From Bufo bufo (taxonomy: Eukaryota; Chordata; Amphibia; Anura; Bufonidae), in the NCBI RefSeq assembly GCF_905171765.1, contig NC_053389.1, positions 400,196,645 to 400,260,644 on the forward strand: a stretch of DNA of 64,000 bases, given 5' to 3'. Below, piece after piece: positions 11,499 through 23,800 of this stretch (position 1 is its first letter; every line of letters begins with the position of its first letter). A program made the position numbers and the translations under genes. The notes below the pieces were generated by a model. The model was given only the letters and a program-made list of their open reading frames with translations. It did no database searches and was not told where the DNA came from.

Positions 11499-12342
11499 TG
11501 TAACGGACCGTTTCAGCAGACAAGGGGTTAAAATCCGTTTAGGCGATATGCCCCTTTCTGAGAGACAGGCACAGCTACTGCAGAACACCAAACACCCGAA
11601 CTGGATACAAAATAGCACTCCAAACTGGAACCTCACCAATAGCTGCTAGCAGACGAACAGGAATCAGCTTACACTCCTGGCAATCAGTCTATGACAGCAT
11701 ACAGCGGATCCCCCCAATAACGAGACAAGGCTTCGTGTTGAGGGTCAAGCAGTGGTCTGACTGTACTTCAAGTACAGCCTCTTTTATTCATAAACCACAA
11801 ATATAGTACTGCCCACAGGGTTTTGAAATACAACCAATCAGTAATTTACAACACATACAATGTAAGTACAGCAACCAATCGTTCACGCCCCCAGAGGACC
11901 AGAAGGGAGACTGCGACACAGGACAGATACAACATATCCCCACAATGCATCATGGTTTCCTCCTCTCTGTCCCGGAGACAACCGAGGAGCAATCCAATTA
12001 TCTCTCAGGACAAAGGGAAATCACCAATACACATGTGGATACAACAGGACAGACATCACCATTTAAACACACAATGGGACAATGGCACAATAGAAACACA
12101 CCCAGCACATTCCTCCCAAGCTGACAAGTTACACTTATTATAAATTGTTACAACTTTGTGAGTTTACATTGTCCATACATATAACTTACATCAATTTAAA
12201 CAGTATAACTTGGGGACAAACCTATCCAAAATTCACTTGAATAGGTTCAGGGGTTTAAAAGTTAGTATGGGCCATAATCCTGAGGCAAGAGGCTTTTAAA
12301 CAGGCCTCTCCAAAACCCAGTGGCGAGGTTGGTTTCGCCACA
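11499..12342 (-). repeat. LTR (3' LTR in element orientation)
   Basis: 844 bp, colinear with 13750-14593. I count about eleven single-base differences between the two LTRs, roughly 1.3 percent, so insertion is fairly recent. The plus-strand open frame starting at 11823 inside it is a chance frame and recurs in the other LTR. Confidence 0.9.
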
Positions 12343-13749
12343 CATCTCCCCCCCCCCCCCCCCCAGGGAAGACTAACCAGATACCTGACCTCACGGTCAG
12401 TACCTGAGTTAGTATGGCAGTCCACCCACAACCCAATACTGGACCTGTTGAATTTGGTAGCCTGTCTCTGTCCAGTGAGTCCACCAAGGTTATGTTGGTA
12501 GCTGGTACTCCCGGTCTCTGTGTTGCTCCCTGGCTTGGAGTGGAGGTTGCTTTGTGGGCAGGTATCAGCGGTACTCTGCCCTGGTGCCAGCGTTACCATG
12601 GAAGAATCCTGGTTGGAGCCTGGTTGTGGGAGGGGGAGACCGACTGTCTCTACCCCCTGTGCTGTAAGTGCAGAGACTACGGTCCCATCTGCACTGTTGT
12701 GGGGCTTACTGTCTCCCCCTGGTGCGTTAAGCTGCCGCTGGGGAGAGGGGGTAACGAGCTCCTCTCCCATACATACTTCCAGCCGCTGGGGAGGGCGACC
12801 GACCGTCTCCGCTCCCAATACAGTGTCCTGCTGCTGGGGAAAGGAGACTGGGCTCTCTATTCCCTGCTGGACACTCTGCCGCTGGGGGACAGGACCGACT
12901 GTCTCTGCCCCCTGTAACTCCGCCTGCCGCTGGGGAATGGAGACTGGGCTCCCAATTCCCAATAAATCACACGGCCACTGGGGAATGGAGACTGGGCTCC
13001 CAATTCCCTGTACATCACACGGCCGCTGGGGAATGGAGACTGGGCTCCCAATTCCCAAAAAATCATGCTGCTGCTGGGGGGCAGGAACAACTACCTCTGC
13101 CCCCTGTAACTCAGCCTTCTGCTGGGGAGGGAGGACGCTGCTCTCCTCTCCCTGCATTTCACACTGCCTTCCCGGCATATCACCCTGCTGCTGGGGGACA
13201 GGAACAACTACCTCTGCCCCCTGTAACTCAGCCTGCCGCTGGGAGGGAGGATGCTGCTCTCCTCTCCCTGCACTTCACACTGCCTTCCCGGCATATCACT
13301 CTGCTGCTGGGGGGCAGGAACAACTACCTCTGCCCCCTGTAACTCAGCCTGCCGCTGGGGAATGGAGACTGGGCTCCCAATTCCCTGCTGGACACTCTGC
13401 CGCTGGGGAGAGGAGACTGAGCTCTCTCTGTCCCGCAACTGTAACTTCCGATGGAGGTCCACCCAACATGGCAGCTGACCGTCACCTTCTGCCCGGTATA
13501 GTAGGGTCTTGAACACTAGACTCCTCACGAACTTCACGGATTTCTCAGCTGGATTGGGTCCGAAGAAGTTCAGCCGCAACCACATCATACGGTCAAATTC
13601 CTCAACAGAGTATCTGCTGGTTCCATCCTGGTGCTTTTAGGGTCGCTGTACTGAGACATGCGTTGCTCTTAAGTTGTAAAATCCACAGAAATGGTGTCTC
13701 CTGTAGCTGTCCTTCTGGCTGTAGGAACAATCCCGCCGCTTGCCACCAA
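12343..13749 (-). CDS. Repeat-rich gag-like internal region of the LTR element
   Basis: On the minus strand, two frames (13588-13208 and 13178-12255) continue one another with a frame break between them. The N-terminal part is ordinary globular-looking sequence (MMWLRLNFFGPNPAEK...KFVRSLVFKTLLYRAEG). The rest is a proline/glutamine-rich array built on units like PQRQAELQGAE and SPVSIPQ, encoded by a ~57-66-bp minisatellite at about 12.76-13.42 kb. No protease, reverse transcriptase, integrase or CCHC knuckle is visible. I cannot assign a function. A degenerate gag leader followed by a repeat is the best description. The long plus-strand frame over the same bases is its antisense. Confidence 0.5.
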
Positions 13750-14593
13750 TGTAACGGACCGTTTCAGCAGACAAGGGGTTAAAATCCGTTTAGGCGATAT
13801 GCCCCTTTCTGAGAGACAGGCACAGCTACTGCAGAACACCAAACTCCCGAACTGGATACAAAATAGCACTCCAAACTGGAACCTCACCAATAGCTGCTAG
13901 CAGACGAACAGGAATCAGCTTACACTCCTGGCAATCAGTCTCTGACAGCATACAGCGGATCCCCCCAATAACGAGACAAGGCTCCGTGTTGAGGGTCAAG
14001 CAGTGGTCTGACTGTACTTCAAGTACAGCCTCTTTTATTCATAAACCACAAACATAGTACTGCCCACAGGGTTTTGAAATACAACCAATCAGTAATTTAC
14101 AACACATACAATGTAAGTACAACAACCAATCGTTCACGCCCCCAGAGGACCAGAAGGGAGACTGCGACACAGGACAGATACAACATATCCCCACAATGCA
14201 TCATGGTTTCCTCCTCTCTGTCCCGGAGACAACCGAGGAGCAATCCAATTATCTCTCAGGACAAAGGGAAATCGCCAATACACATGTGGATACAACAGGA
14301 CAGACATCACCATTTAAACACACAATGGGACAATGGCACAATAGAAACACACCCAGCATATTCCTCCCAAGCTGACAAGTTACACTTATTATAAATTGTT
14401 ATAACTTTGTGAGTTTACATTGTCCATACATATAACTTACATCAATTTAAACAGTATAACTTGGGGACAAACCTATCCAAAATTCACTTGAATAGGTTCA
14501 GGGGTTTAAAAGTTAGTATGGGCTATAATCCTGAGGCAAGAGGCTTTTAAACAGGCCTCTCTAAAACCCAGTGGCGAGGTTGGTTTTGCCACA
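13750..14593 (-). repeat. LTR (5' LTR in element orientation)
   Basis: 844 bp, nearly identical to 11499-12342. It is followed on its outer side by the CAAAG target duplication (14594-14598) and on its inner side by the primer-binding-like site. Confidence 0.9.
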
Positions 14594-14599
14594 CAAAGG

Positions 14600-15210
14600 T
14601 CAGCAATTGGCATTCAGGGCCACACCTCGGGTGGACAGGGGGGTACTTCCTTTTTCTCTCCAGTGTTTGGGAGATGGACAGCTGAATGCTTCCATGATGG
14701 TGTTGCTGCCACATGCTCTGTTTGCGGGGTAGCAGGAGCCACTCTCACTCCAAAGAGGGAGGAGGAGGCCGAGACCACAGCAGAAGGGGGAAGCAGGAGG
14801 AGCCTCAGATCTTTTGTGGTTCTTCAGGTATTTACTCTACTGCAATTCGTGCTTTCTGGTTAGATGCCGGATCATGCAGGTAGTGCTCAGGTTTAAAACA
14901 TTTATGCTTTGCTTCAGGCTCTGATTGCACAGCGTGCAAACCGCCACTGTCCTGTCATCAGCACACTGCCTGAAGAACTGCCACGCCAGGGAACTCCTTT
15001 GCGCTGGCTTTGACCTGCTAGGTGGATGGCCCACAAAAACCCCGCCAGCAGAGTCATCAAAAAGCATAAGTGACTGCTGCATGACTTGGGGCTCAGACTG
15101 CTTGGCTGATGTGCAAGCGGTTGAGGTGGAAGACGAATGCCGCCGGTGACAACTCTGCGCTTTTAGCAGTGGACCGGGTGGAAGACAATGTGAAGGAACT
15201 GGAGGCACTC
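14600..15210 (-). pseudogene. hAT/ZBED-type transposase N-terminus with BED finger
   Basis: The minus-strand frame from 15208 to 14837 contains WQFFRQCADDRTVAVCTLCN followed by a conserved spacer and MIRHLTRKH. This is a C-x2-C...H-x4-H BED zinc finger (roughly residues 75-120), the DNA-binding domain of ZBED-like hAT transposases. Serine-rich linker sequence continues to 14600, where the LTR element interrupts the gene. Together with 9545-11493 it makes one decayed gene. Confidence 0.75.
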
Positions 15211-15259
15211 TCAGCCATCCAATCTACTACACTCTCTACTTTTTCTGGCCTCACCATTC

Positions 15260-15640
15260 TTAGAGCAGTATTCGGGCCCAGTGATGAGTGGCAGGGGCAA
15301 TATTCGGGCGAATATTCGTCATATATTTGTGACTTTGAGAATTTGTGATCTCCAGACATCTCCAATCATTATTTTCTTGATTTGCGAAAATCGGCAATTG
15401 GTGATAAAAATTTGTGATGCGAAAATTCGTGATCAACCCTACTCCTAAAGTCAAAGATATTGCAGCCTTCTCATTGGCCCACAAGCAATAAGCAGTGATG
15501 GATCATGGGTACTGATGAAAAAATCTAGAATATTCGCGATTACGAAGATATAGCACTATATTCTAGATATTCGCAAATTCTCGAAGTGCCAATATTCTTG
15601 ATAAAAATTTGCGATTATAATATTCGCGATCAACACTATT
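15260..15640. repeat. AT-rich repeat with TATTCGCGAA words
   Basis: Short direct and inverted variants of AATATTCG, ATTCGCGA and AATTTGTGAT recur through this stretch, a pattern common in anuran dispersed repeats. No gene is visible. The bases 15650-15850 match hAT-associated sequence only weakly. Confidence 0.5.
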
Positions 15641-15924
15641 CAGGCCTATAAAATGACGCAGAATGTCTTTTCGCCTACATGCACCAGAGGAAGGTGTTTC
15701 ATTTGGGCGTGTACCTGGCACAGATCGATAACGTCCTCTGCCTGCAGCAGGAGATCCACCACCACCAACACCAGTAGCACCACGGCCAGGTCTTCTAGTT
15801 TATGCTCTCCTCATTTTGTTACGGTCACCCACAAAATTGACTGACAGAGGAACAATTGTATATCCGTGTCATGGATGCAAAAGAGGTGTTTAGCACAAAA
15901 AACAATTGTATGTCTCACTGCCCC

Positions 15925-16300
15925 AATTAACAGAATAATTAACTCTTATATTTCCCTGTGAAGGTGGCTAGTACAGTTTTCTTCACCTCAAAAAATAGGT
16001 AAGTTTCACCGACCGAATTAACAGGCTGATTAACTATTATATTTCCCTGTGATAGTGGAAAGTACAGTTTTTTCACCCAAAAAAATAGGTAGGTCTCACC
16101 GACCCAATTAGCAGGCTGATTAACTATTAAATTTCCCTGTGACTGTGGCAAGTTCAGTTTTTTTTAAAACACAAAGAATATGTAGGTCCCACCAACCCAT
16201 TTAACAGGCTGATTAACTATTATATTTCCCTGTGACGGTGGCAAGTGCAGTTTTTTTTTTTAAACACAACAAATAGGTAGGTCTCACTGACCCAATTAAA
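15925..16300. repeat. Four tandem copies of a ~91-94-bp unit
   Basis: Units carry CTGATTAACTATTATATTTC and CCTGTGA...GTGG...AGT followed by a homopolymer and AAATAGGTAGGTCTCAC. They start near 15930, 16021, 16111 and 16205. No coding potential. Confidence 0.8.
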
Positions 16301-16374
16301 AGTCTGATTGCACAGGCATTGGGACTGCCAGCTACGGAAACCCAGGAGATCCAGCAACAGGGCTGAGTCTCCTA

Positions 16375-16500
16375 GGCAACTGTCAGTGTCTTACAGTGTT
16401 AGACACTGACAGTTCAATACAATGGTATGCATTAAAACAAGGACCAGACCATTCAATGTTGAAGTCCCATAGTGGGATAAAAATAAAAAATAATAAAAAT
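16375..16500. repeat. piggyBac-type MITE fragment with hairpin
   Basis: AACTGTCAGTGTCT and its complement AGACACTGACAGTT form a 14-bp hairpin. The following TTGAAGTCCCATAGTGGGAT matches the segment near 47.5 kb in a TTAA-flanked element. The 16500-17440 stretch has no supported gene. A few short frames there lack recognisable content. Confidence 0.55.
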
Positions 16501-17509
16501 GTCTTGTATTGAACATTTAGAAAGAAAAAAATGGTGCACTACAATGGAAAATGCAATTGACAATATATGGCTAAACCTTCACACTGATATTAAAATGAGA
16601 CTTTCGCCAATATATTCTTATATCAAGAACATACCAGAGCCCGCGCACCCCGTCAAGGTATCTCAAAGTGACACGGGACCTAACGCTAACCTACCTGTGC
16701 CTTATGGACAATTACAGGGGCTTTATGGGCTATTACAGGAGCATAAGGTCCAACACACAACGAACAACTCCCAGTTGCCTCCAGTGTGAAATCACACATA
16801 CAATGGGAGGAGACTGTGAGTCCCACCTATCACTGTCTCATGTGACACAGGCTGCACAGGTGCACCTGAATGTTACCATTAGATTTGCTCCCCCGATTAT
16901 ATATGCACAACAGCATATGGGGTTTTGAGCATCTTTCTGCCTTTCATGACCACGTTATTTTGTTGTTTTGTCTGCACATGCATGCCTGGAAGTCTGGCAA
17001 CTCCTGGTTTGAATGTGCCTTGATTTTGGCGGAAGCACATGCTCCATTCTTCAACTGCCACAAGCTGCAAAAGAAAGTATGCATCCTTGAAAAAAGACAC
17101 ACCCTCTAAGCTGACAGCTTGAACTAAATCTAACAATTGTGGAGCAATGGATGGGGAGATCTATGGATCCATGTGATCCATAGAAAACTTCAACCACTTG
17201 AACTTTTTCCATTTTTTATTTTTTTTTGCCAAAAACTGACATAAAGCTAACTGAAAATGTGGGCTTGCTAACTGAAAGCATATGTGCCCGCATTGCTGAG
17301 AACAATAATGTTTTAATCTATGTAAATGAGCCACTAGGAACAACGTAGGTGTTGCCATTATTCCTAGAGTCTCTGCAACTGCTGCACCCTCCCACAGTTC
17401 CAGGCATTATGATGTTTTTCACTGCCTGGCCCTGTCAATCAAAGTGGAGAGGACACAGCAGTTCAGAGAGAGCAGAGATTGTATCTGTGGTCAGTTTAAC
17501 ATGCACGCT

Positions 17510-18590
17510 TTTTTTGTGGTGTGTCTGTAAAAAGTGCGCTACTTGTGCCAAGAGACTACCAGATAACTACAAAAAGAAGTTATGTAAAGTCTGCATATCT
17601 GACATCTTAAAAGAAGAGCAACCATCTATCTTTTCCGAAATGAGATCATTTATCCAAGAAGAAATCAGATCTTTCATGGCCTTTGGAGAGCCCCTAGTCC
17701 TCCTATCCCTCCAAGTAAGAAACCTAGACTATCCATTCAATCCTCCTCTGAGCCAGAGGACATTGATGAGGATGCCTCCACCTCTAGACGGATTTTTGAG
17801 GAGGACCTTATTTCGGAAGGAGAGATCATAGAAGATGATAAGAAATATTTCTCCCCAGATCAAATAGAAGAATTACTCAAAGCCATAAGAACAACCATGG
17901 GTATCCCTAAGCCACGTACAGTACAGGATGAGATGTTTGGGGGTTTACGTGCTAAAAAATCAAAAGTATTCCCCATTAATGAAAATATTAAGGATATGAT
18001 CCTGGATGAATGGATTGAACCGGAAAAAAGGCTAGGTGTATCAAAGGAATTTAGTAATTGGTTAAGGTTTGATCCAGCCGAATGTAAGATATTTGATGAA
18101 ATCCCCAAAATCGACATTCAGGTGGCGAAAGTAGTCAAGAAGACGGCTTTAACATTTGAAGATTCTTCGCAGTTAAGTGATCCGATGGAACGCAAAGCAG
18201 ACTCCTTTCTAAGGAAAGCTTGGGAAGCGGCGATGTTTGGAGTCAAGACGAATATTGCAGCCACATCTGTGGCCAGAACCATGTTTTTCTGGTTATCAGT
18301 ATTGGAGGAGCATCTAAAAAATAAGACTCCCAGGGAAGATATTATAAACTCTATCCCACTATTAAAATCCACAGCAGCTTTCCTGGCTGACGCATCGGCT
18401 GAGTCCGTACGTTTTTTCGCCAAGGATGCAGCTTTATCCAATGCTGCCAGAAGAGCCTTAAGGATGAAATCTTGGTCAGGTCACAAGGCCTCCAAGGCCA
18501 AGTTATGTGCAATCACCTTTCAGGTGAATTTGTATTTGGGCCAGTATTAAATAAAATACTGCAAAAAGCTGCCGACAAAATGAAGGGGTT
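17510..18590 (+). pseudogene. DIRS gag-like protein
   Basis: A first piece (about 17510-17680) has a cysteine-rich motif, CKKCATCAKRL...CKVC. After a frame change, an acidic linker leads into the frame containing MGIPKPRTVQDEMFGG. Near the end comes ADASAESVRFFAKDAALSNA followed by ARRALRMKSWSG, the conserved C-terminal gag stretch of amphibian DIRS elements. A further frame change lies near 18520. It would encode the nucleocapsid-like protein. At least two frameshifts make it non-functional. Confidence 0.7.
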
Positions 18591-18734
18591 TCCAGGGGGA
18601 GAAAGATACTAAAAAGAGACCCTTTCGACTGTTTTCTTCCCAGTCTAGACTGTAGAGGAAAGGGTAAGACATGACGGTGGATCTACAGTAAAGGAGGCAA
18701 AGGTAGGAGGTTTATCCTCAATTCCCAGAACAAA

Positions 18735-19088
18735 CAAGGAAACAATGACGCCAGTGTAGGAGGAAGGTTGAAGAATTTTCTAGAGCGATGGACTCTCGTC
18801 ACATCAAATCCCTGGGCCTTTAACATCTTAACACAGGGTTACAAAATAGAATTTGCTTCAACCCCTCCAAAGAAATTCACCATTACGACCCACAACAAGG
18901 GGGTTCAAGAAAAGATCTGGCAGGGGTTTCAGGACCATATCAGATCAGGGGTCATAATAAGGGTACCATATGTTGAAGAAGGGCCGGGGTTTTACTCAAG
19001 ACTCTTCTTAGTCAAAAAACCTGATGATTCTTACCGCACAATAATAAATCTAAAGCCCTTAAACAAATTAATCGTGTACAGGAAGTTT
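18735..19088 (+). pseudogene. DIRS reverse transcriptase, N-terminal part
   Basis: The frame contains YSRLFLVKKPDDSYRTIINL then KPLNKL, the fingers region of a DIRS/LTR-type RT. Translation stops being RT at KFKMES, exactly where the L1 target duplication lies. It resumes at 24951 with the same residues followed by AIPLIPEGAFLALIDLKDAY. Confidence 0.8.
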
Positions 19089-19140
19089 AAAATGGAGTCG
19101 GGGGCGTGGCCGGATGCCGGGAGGAGAGGACGCTTAGAGC

Positions 19141-20388
19141 TTGAGCTCCGTCCGTGGATCCCCACACAGCGGCCTAAAGCGACAAAAAAAACAAGCAATT
19201 AGTTCAAAACTTACCTGTCTCGCGACGGTACTTGCTCCCATAGCTCGGCTGATGATGACGAGGGGGAAGAAGAAGGGAACGCAGCCACAGAAAATGACTG
19301 CGTTCTTCCACCCTGCTCCAGGCTCGATCCAAGATGGCGCCGGCTCCCGCCACACAGAGGGAGAGCTCCGTGTCTCTCCGACAGCGACACCCGACCAGCG
19401 CTCCTCAGGGACTCCATCTTCAGCAAGCTCCAGTCCTTCTGCTTCACAGGAGCCTAAAAAACAAAAAAGGGTGAGTGAACATCATACATCTATTCCTCCC
19501 CTTGATACTTACCCTCCTTCACCAGGCATAGATCCTGGTCTCACTGTCAATGCAATGCAGGACATGCTGGCAGATTTAAAAAGATCCATTCATGGAGATT
19601 TCAAAGAGACAATCTCGGTCATCCATGCTGATATAGTAGCCATAGGAGAAAGAACTGCGCATCTAGAAGAAAAAATGGAGGAATTTGTCACAGCACACAA
19701 TTCGCTAGTTGATAATCACAACGTGGTTGAGGATGATATAGCAGCCATTAAGCTCAAAATTGCGGATCTGGAAGACCGCTCCAGAAGAAACAACATAAGA
19801 TTTAGAAATATTCCTGAAAACGTCTCAGACTCTCAGCTGCAAGAATTTATTTCTGATCTTATTATATCATATCTTCCAGATACCCTTGAGTCAGAGCTAA
19901 TCATTGACCGGGTACACCGGGTTCCTAAACCAAAAGCTCTCCCTGCCTCTGTTCCCAGGGACGTCCTTGCTAGGATCCATTTTTACCACTTGAAAGATTC
20001 CCTGATGAGGGAAGCTCAAAAAAAGAAAAAAGATATTCCTGAGAGATTCAGTACTGTACTCCTATTCACAGATTTATCCCCAGCGACACTAAGCAGGAGA
20101 CGGGAATTTCAAATTTACACCAGAGCGCTAAGAGATAACAATATCCCCTACAAATGGGGTTTTCCTGTCAAACTTATTGTGAGACACCAAAACTCTTCAC
20201 ATGTCCTAACTTCTCCTCAAGAAGCATCAGAAGCTTTTTCCAAATGGAACATTATAATACCACAAGAGGGCACCAAAGACAAAGATAAAGACAAAGCTAC
20301 GACTGCCTCTCCTAAAAAACCTCCTGCTGATAAGAGTCATCTCAACTTAACTCCAGAATGGACAAGAGTTGGAAGAATCCCACCATGA
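19141..20388 (+). CDS. ORF1: L1 ORF1 protein (RNA-binding chaperone)
   Basis: This 415-codon frame encodes an L1 ORF1p-like protein, which coats element RNA in the retrotransposition particle. The first 37 codons may be leader: Met at 19252 or 19255 (MMTRGKKKG) is a more typical start, giving about 378 residues. A basic, Ser/Pro-rich N-terminus leads to a coiled-coil-like stretch (about residues 137-213, heptad-like ISVIHADIVAIGERTAHLEE). Next comes the conserved RRM entry RSRRNNIRFRNIPENV (about 213-228) and a C-terminal domain with IIDRVHRVPKP (about 252-262). The tail is lysine-rich. No stop or frameshift is seen. The family call rests on the domain order and on ORF2 downstream. Confidence 0.88.
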   Translation: MSSVRGSPHSGLKRQKKQAISSKLTCLATVLAPIARLMMTRGKKKGTQPQKMTAFFHPAPGSIQDGAGSRHTEGELRVSPTATPDQRSSGTPSSASSSPSASQEPKKQKRVSEHHTSIPPLDTYPPSPGIDPGLTVNAMQDMLADLKRSIHGDFKETISVIHADIVAIGERTAHLEEKMEEFVTAHNSLVDNHNVVEDDIAAIKLKIADLEDRSRRNNIRFRNIPENVSDSQLQEFISDLIISYLPDTLESELIIDRVHRVPKPKALPASVPRDVLARIHFYHLKDSLMREAQKKKKDIPERFSTVLLFTDLSPATLSRRREFQIYTRALRDNNIPYKWGFPVKLIVRHQNSSHVLTSPQEASEAFSKWNIIIPQEGTKDKDKDKATTASPKKPPADKSHLNLTPEWTRVGRIPP

Positions 20389-20857
20389 CTTCAATCCGGG
20401 ACAGTAAATATAACTACCTTTGCTTCTGATTAAATTGCTATGTTTTTTCAAGCCTTGCGGGGATCCACACCCTGCTGTTCTATTTTACAGAACACTTTTT
20501 CCATCTAGGTGTTCACTTTCCCTAATCCATTGTTCACTTTACGCCTCTTATACTAAGTGATAGACATCACTAATTTTACGGTCACTGTTGGACCCTTAAT
20601 ATGTTATTGTTATTTAGTATTTATTTTATGTTTTACATTTTAACTTATTATTTTTTAAGGTTACATACAGGGGGTCTATTTTCAGCTCATAACAAATATG
20701 AAAACAAGGATTTATTTCCACGGTCCCCTCACTCACCAAATGGTAACATTGGGGTACTTTGTTTTTTTTTTTTTTCTTCACCTGTTCACTTTGTCTCTTT
20801 TTCACAATTTTCTCAGGATTCTGAAGTCTACAGGGTTACTTCATCTGAAGACTCAAG

Positions 20858-23800
20858 ATGGCTAACAATGGCATAAAGATCCTATCAACAAATGTTAAAG
20901 GTTTGAACAGCCCCTTTAAACGCTCCACATATTGGAACGAAGTGAAAAGACAGAGAGCTGACATTATTTGCATTCAGGAATCTCACCTTAATGAGGAGGA
21001 TTCCCATAGATTCTGTCACCCCTCTTTCCCACACATCTTTATATCTCCAGCCACAAAAAAAAAGAGAGGTGTGATTATAGGTTTTAAAAACACTATAGCA
21101 TTCCAGTGTCACAATATCTTATTAGATAATGAGGGTAGATATATTATAATCACCTGTGACATAAACAACTCCAGATACACGATAGTAAATCTATATGCTC
21201 CAAACTCTGATCAGATAAATTTTATCAAGCGCACTATTAGAATGGCTCAAGAAGCCAAACAAGGGTCTCTGTTAGTTTGTGGGGACTTTAATATGTGCCC
21301 TGACTCATCAATTGACAGGCTCCCAGCTCATCCTCCTTCCAATAATTCCTCTTATCTACAAGATTTTTTATTTCAAGAAGGTCTACATGATATCTGGAGA
21401 GTTCACCATGCAAATGAAAAAGATTTTTCTTTTTTTTCACATCCACACAACACATACTCTAGAATTGACCTGTTTGTCTCAGATAAATGGCTTCTCCAAA
21501 AAGTATTGGATGTATCCATTTCTAATATAACATGGTCAGATCATGCATTTATAACCCTTATATTAGATGATATGTACAACAATAGAGTCTATTCCCCTTG
21601 GAGACTCAATAACTCACTACTCCAGAATTCGAGTATTCGTATAGATGTGGAAAATTCGCTTAAAGAATACTTTAGGACTAATGACAACAACCTGACTTCA
21701 GATACTACACTTTGGAGTGCACACAAGGCGTTCATAAGAGGGATTTTGTTAAAACACGCGGCCATCCAAAAAAGAAATAGAAAGAAAACCTTGGATAAAC
21801 TATTAACTGATATTAAGTCCCTAGAGGATTCACTTAAATCCTCTCTAGACCCGAAAATTCTTAGCAAGTTAAAAACGGCCAGACACCATCTTTACCTTCA
21901 CTTACATGAAAGGCATGAATTTCACCTACGTAAAATCAAAGCAGATCATTACTCACAAGGCAACAAAGCTTCAAAAATCCTAGCAAATAGAATAAAAAAA
22001 AGAGAAGTCAAAACTAGAATTCCCTTTTTGTATGATTCTCAAGGAAAAAAATTATTCAACCCCAAACAAATAGCAGATGAATTTGCAAAATACTATGCAA
22101 AGTTATACAACTTAAGTAGCTCAACAGACACTCTTCAACCCACTTCTGAATACATTAATGAGTTCCTCGAGGGTGTGTCTCTCCCATCATTAACGCCAAC
22201 TCAAAATCAATCCCTAAATGCTGAAATTACACATTCAGAAATCTCAGAAACAATCCACTCCCTCAAAAATAACAAATCCCCTGGACCAGACGGCCTCACA
22301 AATGAGTATTATAAGACTCTTTCGCATATTTTAAACCCTTTCCTAAATAGAACCTTTAACTCAATAGCAACACAAAAGTCAATTCCAAAGGACATGTTAA
22401 GTGCACTGATCATAACTTTACCAAAACCTGGTAAACCAGCAGACACTCCAGCTAATTTCAGACCCATATCACTTTTAAATTCTGATATAAAGATTTTTGC
22501 GAAAATTCTCGCAAAAAGGTTGTCCAATATATTACCCTCATTAATCTCCAATGACCAGATAGGATTTGTTTCTAACAGGCAATCATCAGATGGCACCAGA
22601 AGATTTATAGACTTACTAGATGTGGCACATTATACCCGAACTCCTTCTCTGCTCCTATCCCTGGATGCAGAGAAGGCATTTGACAGAATTCACTGGGATT
22701 ATATTTACGCAACATTGAAAAAGTTTGGGTTTGGGAACTTCTACTTATCGGCAGTAATGTCTTTATACTCCAATCCAAGCGCCTCTATATATTCGTCTAG
22801 TTTTCTGTCCACCCCGTTTAATATTAACAATGGAACCAGGCAGGGATGCCCTATGTCACCCTTGATATTTGCGCTTGCAATGGAACCTTTCGCAGAACAC
22901 ATCAGATCTTCGGCACTTATTAAAGGGATAAAAGTAGGGGAAGTAGACCACCGCATAGGTCTCTTTGCAGACGATGTCTTAATTATTACATCAAACCCAA
23001 ATATAGCTTTGCCTGCCATTAATGACATCATCTCTAAGTTTGGAAAAGCTTCTTTCTATAAGGTAAATGTAAATAAATCTCAAATTCTGGACTTGGGTTT
23101 ACCCCCATCTACTAAACGTCTAATTTCCAGATTATATAAATTTTCCTGGGCAAACGAGTCCTTGACATACCTGGGTATTCAACTTGCCTTTCCTACTAAC
23201 AAACTATTCAAGGTCAATTTTTGGCCCTTATATGATAAAATTAATAATTCCTTGAACAATTTAAGGTTAGAACATATTTCTTGGTTAGGGAGAATAGCTG
23301 CTTTGAAAATGGTTATTCTACCCAAAATTATCTATATGTTCCGTAATATTCCTATATCTATTCCCTCTAGTTATATAAACAAGCTCCAATCTCTAATCAA
23401 TCGCCACATTTGGGGTAAACTCAGACCCAGAGTGAAAGCCCTTATACTTAATAAACCTCTCAAAACAGGAGGTCTTAATGTACCTTCTATTAAGCATTAT
23501 CATGCCTCTTCTATACTTGACCAACTGAGATATTTACTTAAGGATGATTCTACAAAAAAATGGGTAGCACTAGAAAAAACTATTATGGGTCCCTGCAATA
23601 TAAACTTGCGTCTTTCTGCTGTAGCGGCTTTTGGTATCAAACATAACTCCCCATTATTAACCCTGACAACAATTCTAAACACCTGGTATTCTGTTGCTAG
23701 GATAGATAAATTAATTAATACCTCAATTTTCGCAATGCCCCTGAAGGTTTGTGAACTAGCTATCCCAGACATTAGACTAGACAATTGGGTAAGGCTGGGC

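Larger units (their letters stand above)
11494..14598 (-). mobile_element. Non-autonomous LTR retrotransposon with CAAAG target duplication
   Basis: Two direct 844-bp LTRs (11499-12342 and 13750-14593) enclose a 1.4-kb interior, and perfect CAAAG 5-mers flank the element. On the minus strand the LTRs start TGTGGCGAAACC and end GTCCGTTACA. A primer-binding-like TGGTGGCAAGCGG begins just inside the right LTR (minus strand from about 13748). A G-rich polypurine tract precedes the left LTR (12343-12363). The interior lacks gag-pol enzymes, so mobilisation would need a partner in trans. The element sits inside the minus-strand hAT gene. Confidence 0.9.
17440..19088 (+). mobile_element. DIRS-type retrotransposon, left segment
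   Basis: The left part of one element whose remaining parts are at 24958-26337 and 32139-33200. Coding order is gag, reverse transcriptase, RNase H, tyrosine recombinase, which defines DIRS1-like elements. The segment ends where an L1 inserted within the RT reading frame. The exact left terminus is not fixed, because the expected terminal repeats could not be confirmed by eye. Confidence 0.75.

Noticed and set aside
12414..13512. Long plus-strand frames rich in Trp-Gly and Cys in the LTR element interior
   Set aside because: Element signals (primer site, polypurine tract) point to the minus strand, where a gag-like leader precedes the repeat. The plus frames are antisense to the minisatellite.
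11499..14593. Segmental duplication of 844 bp
   Set aside because: TG...CA ends, primer-binding and polypurine sites and a CAAAG target duplication show that these are paired LTRs of one element.
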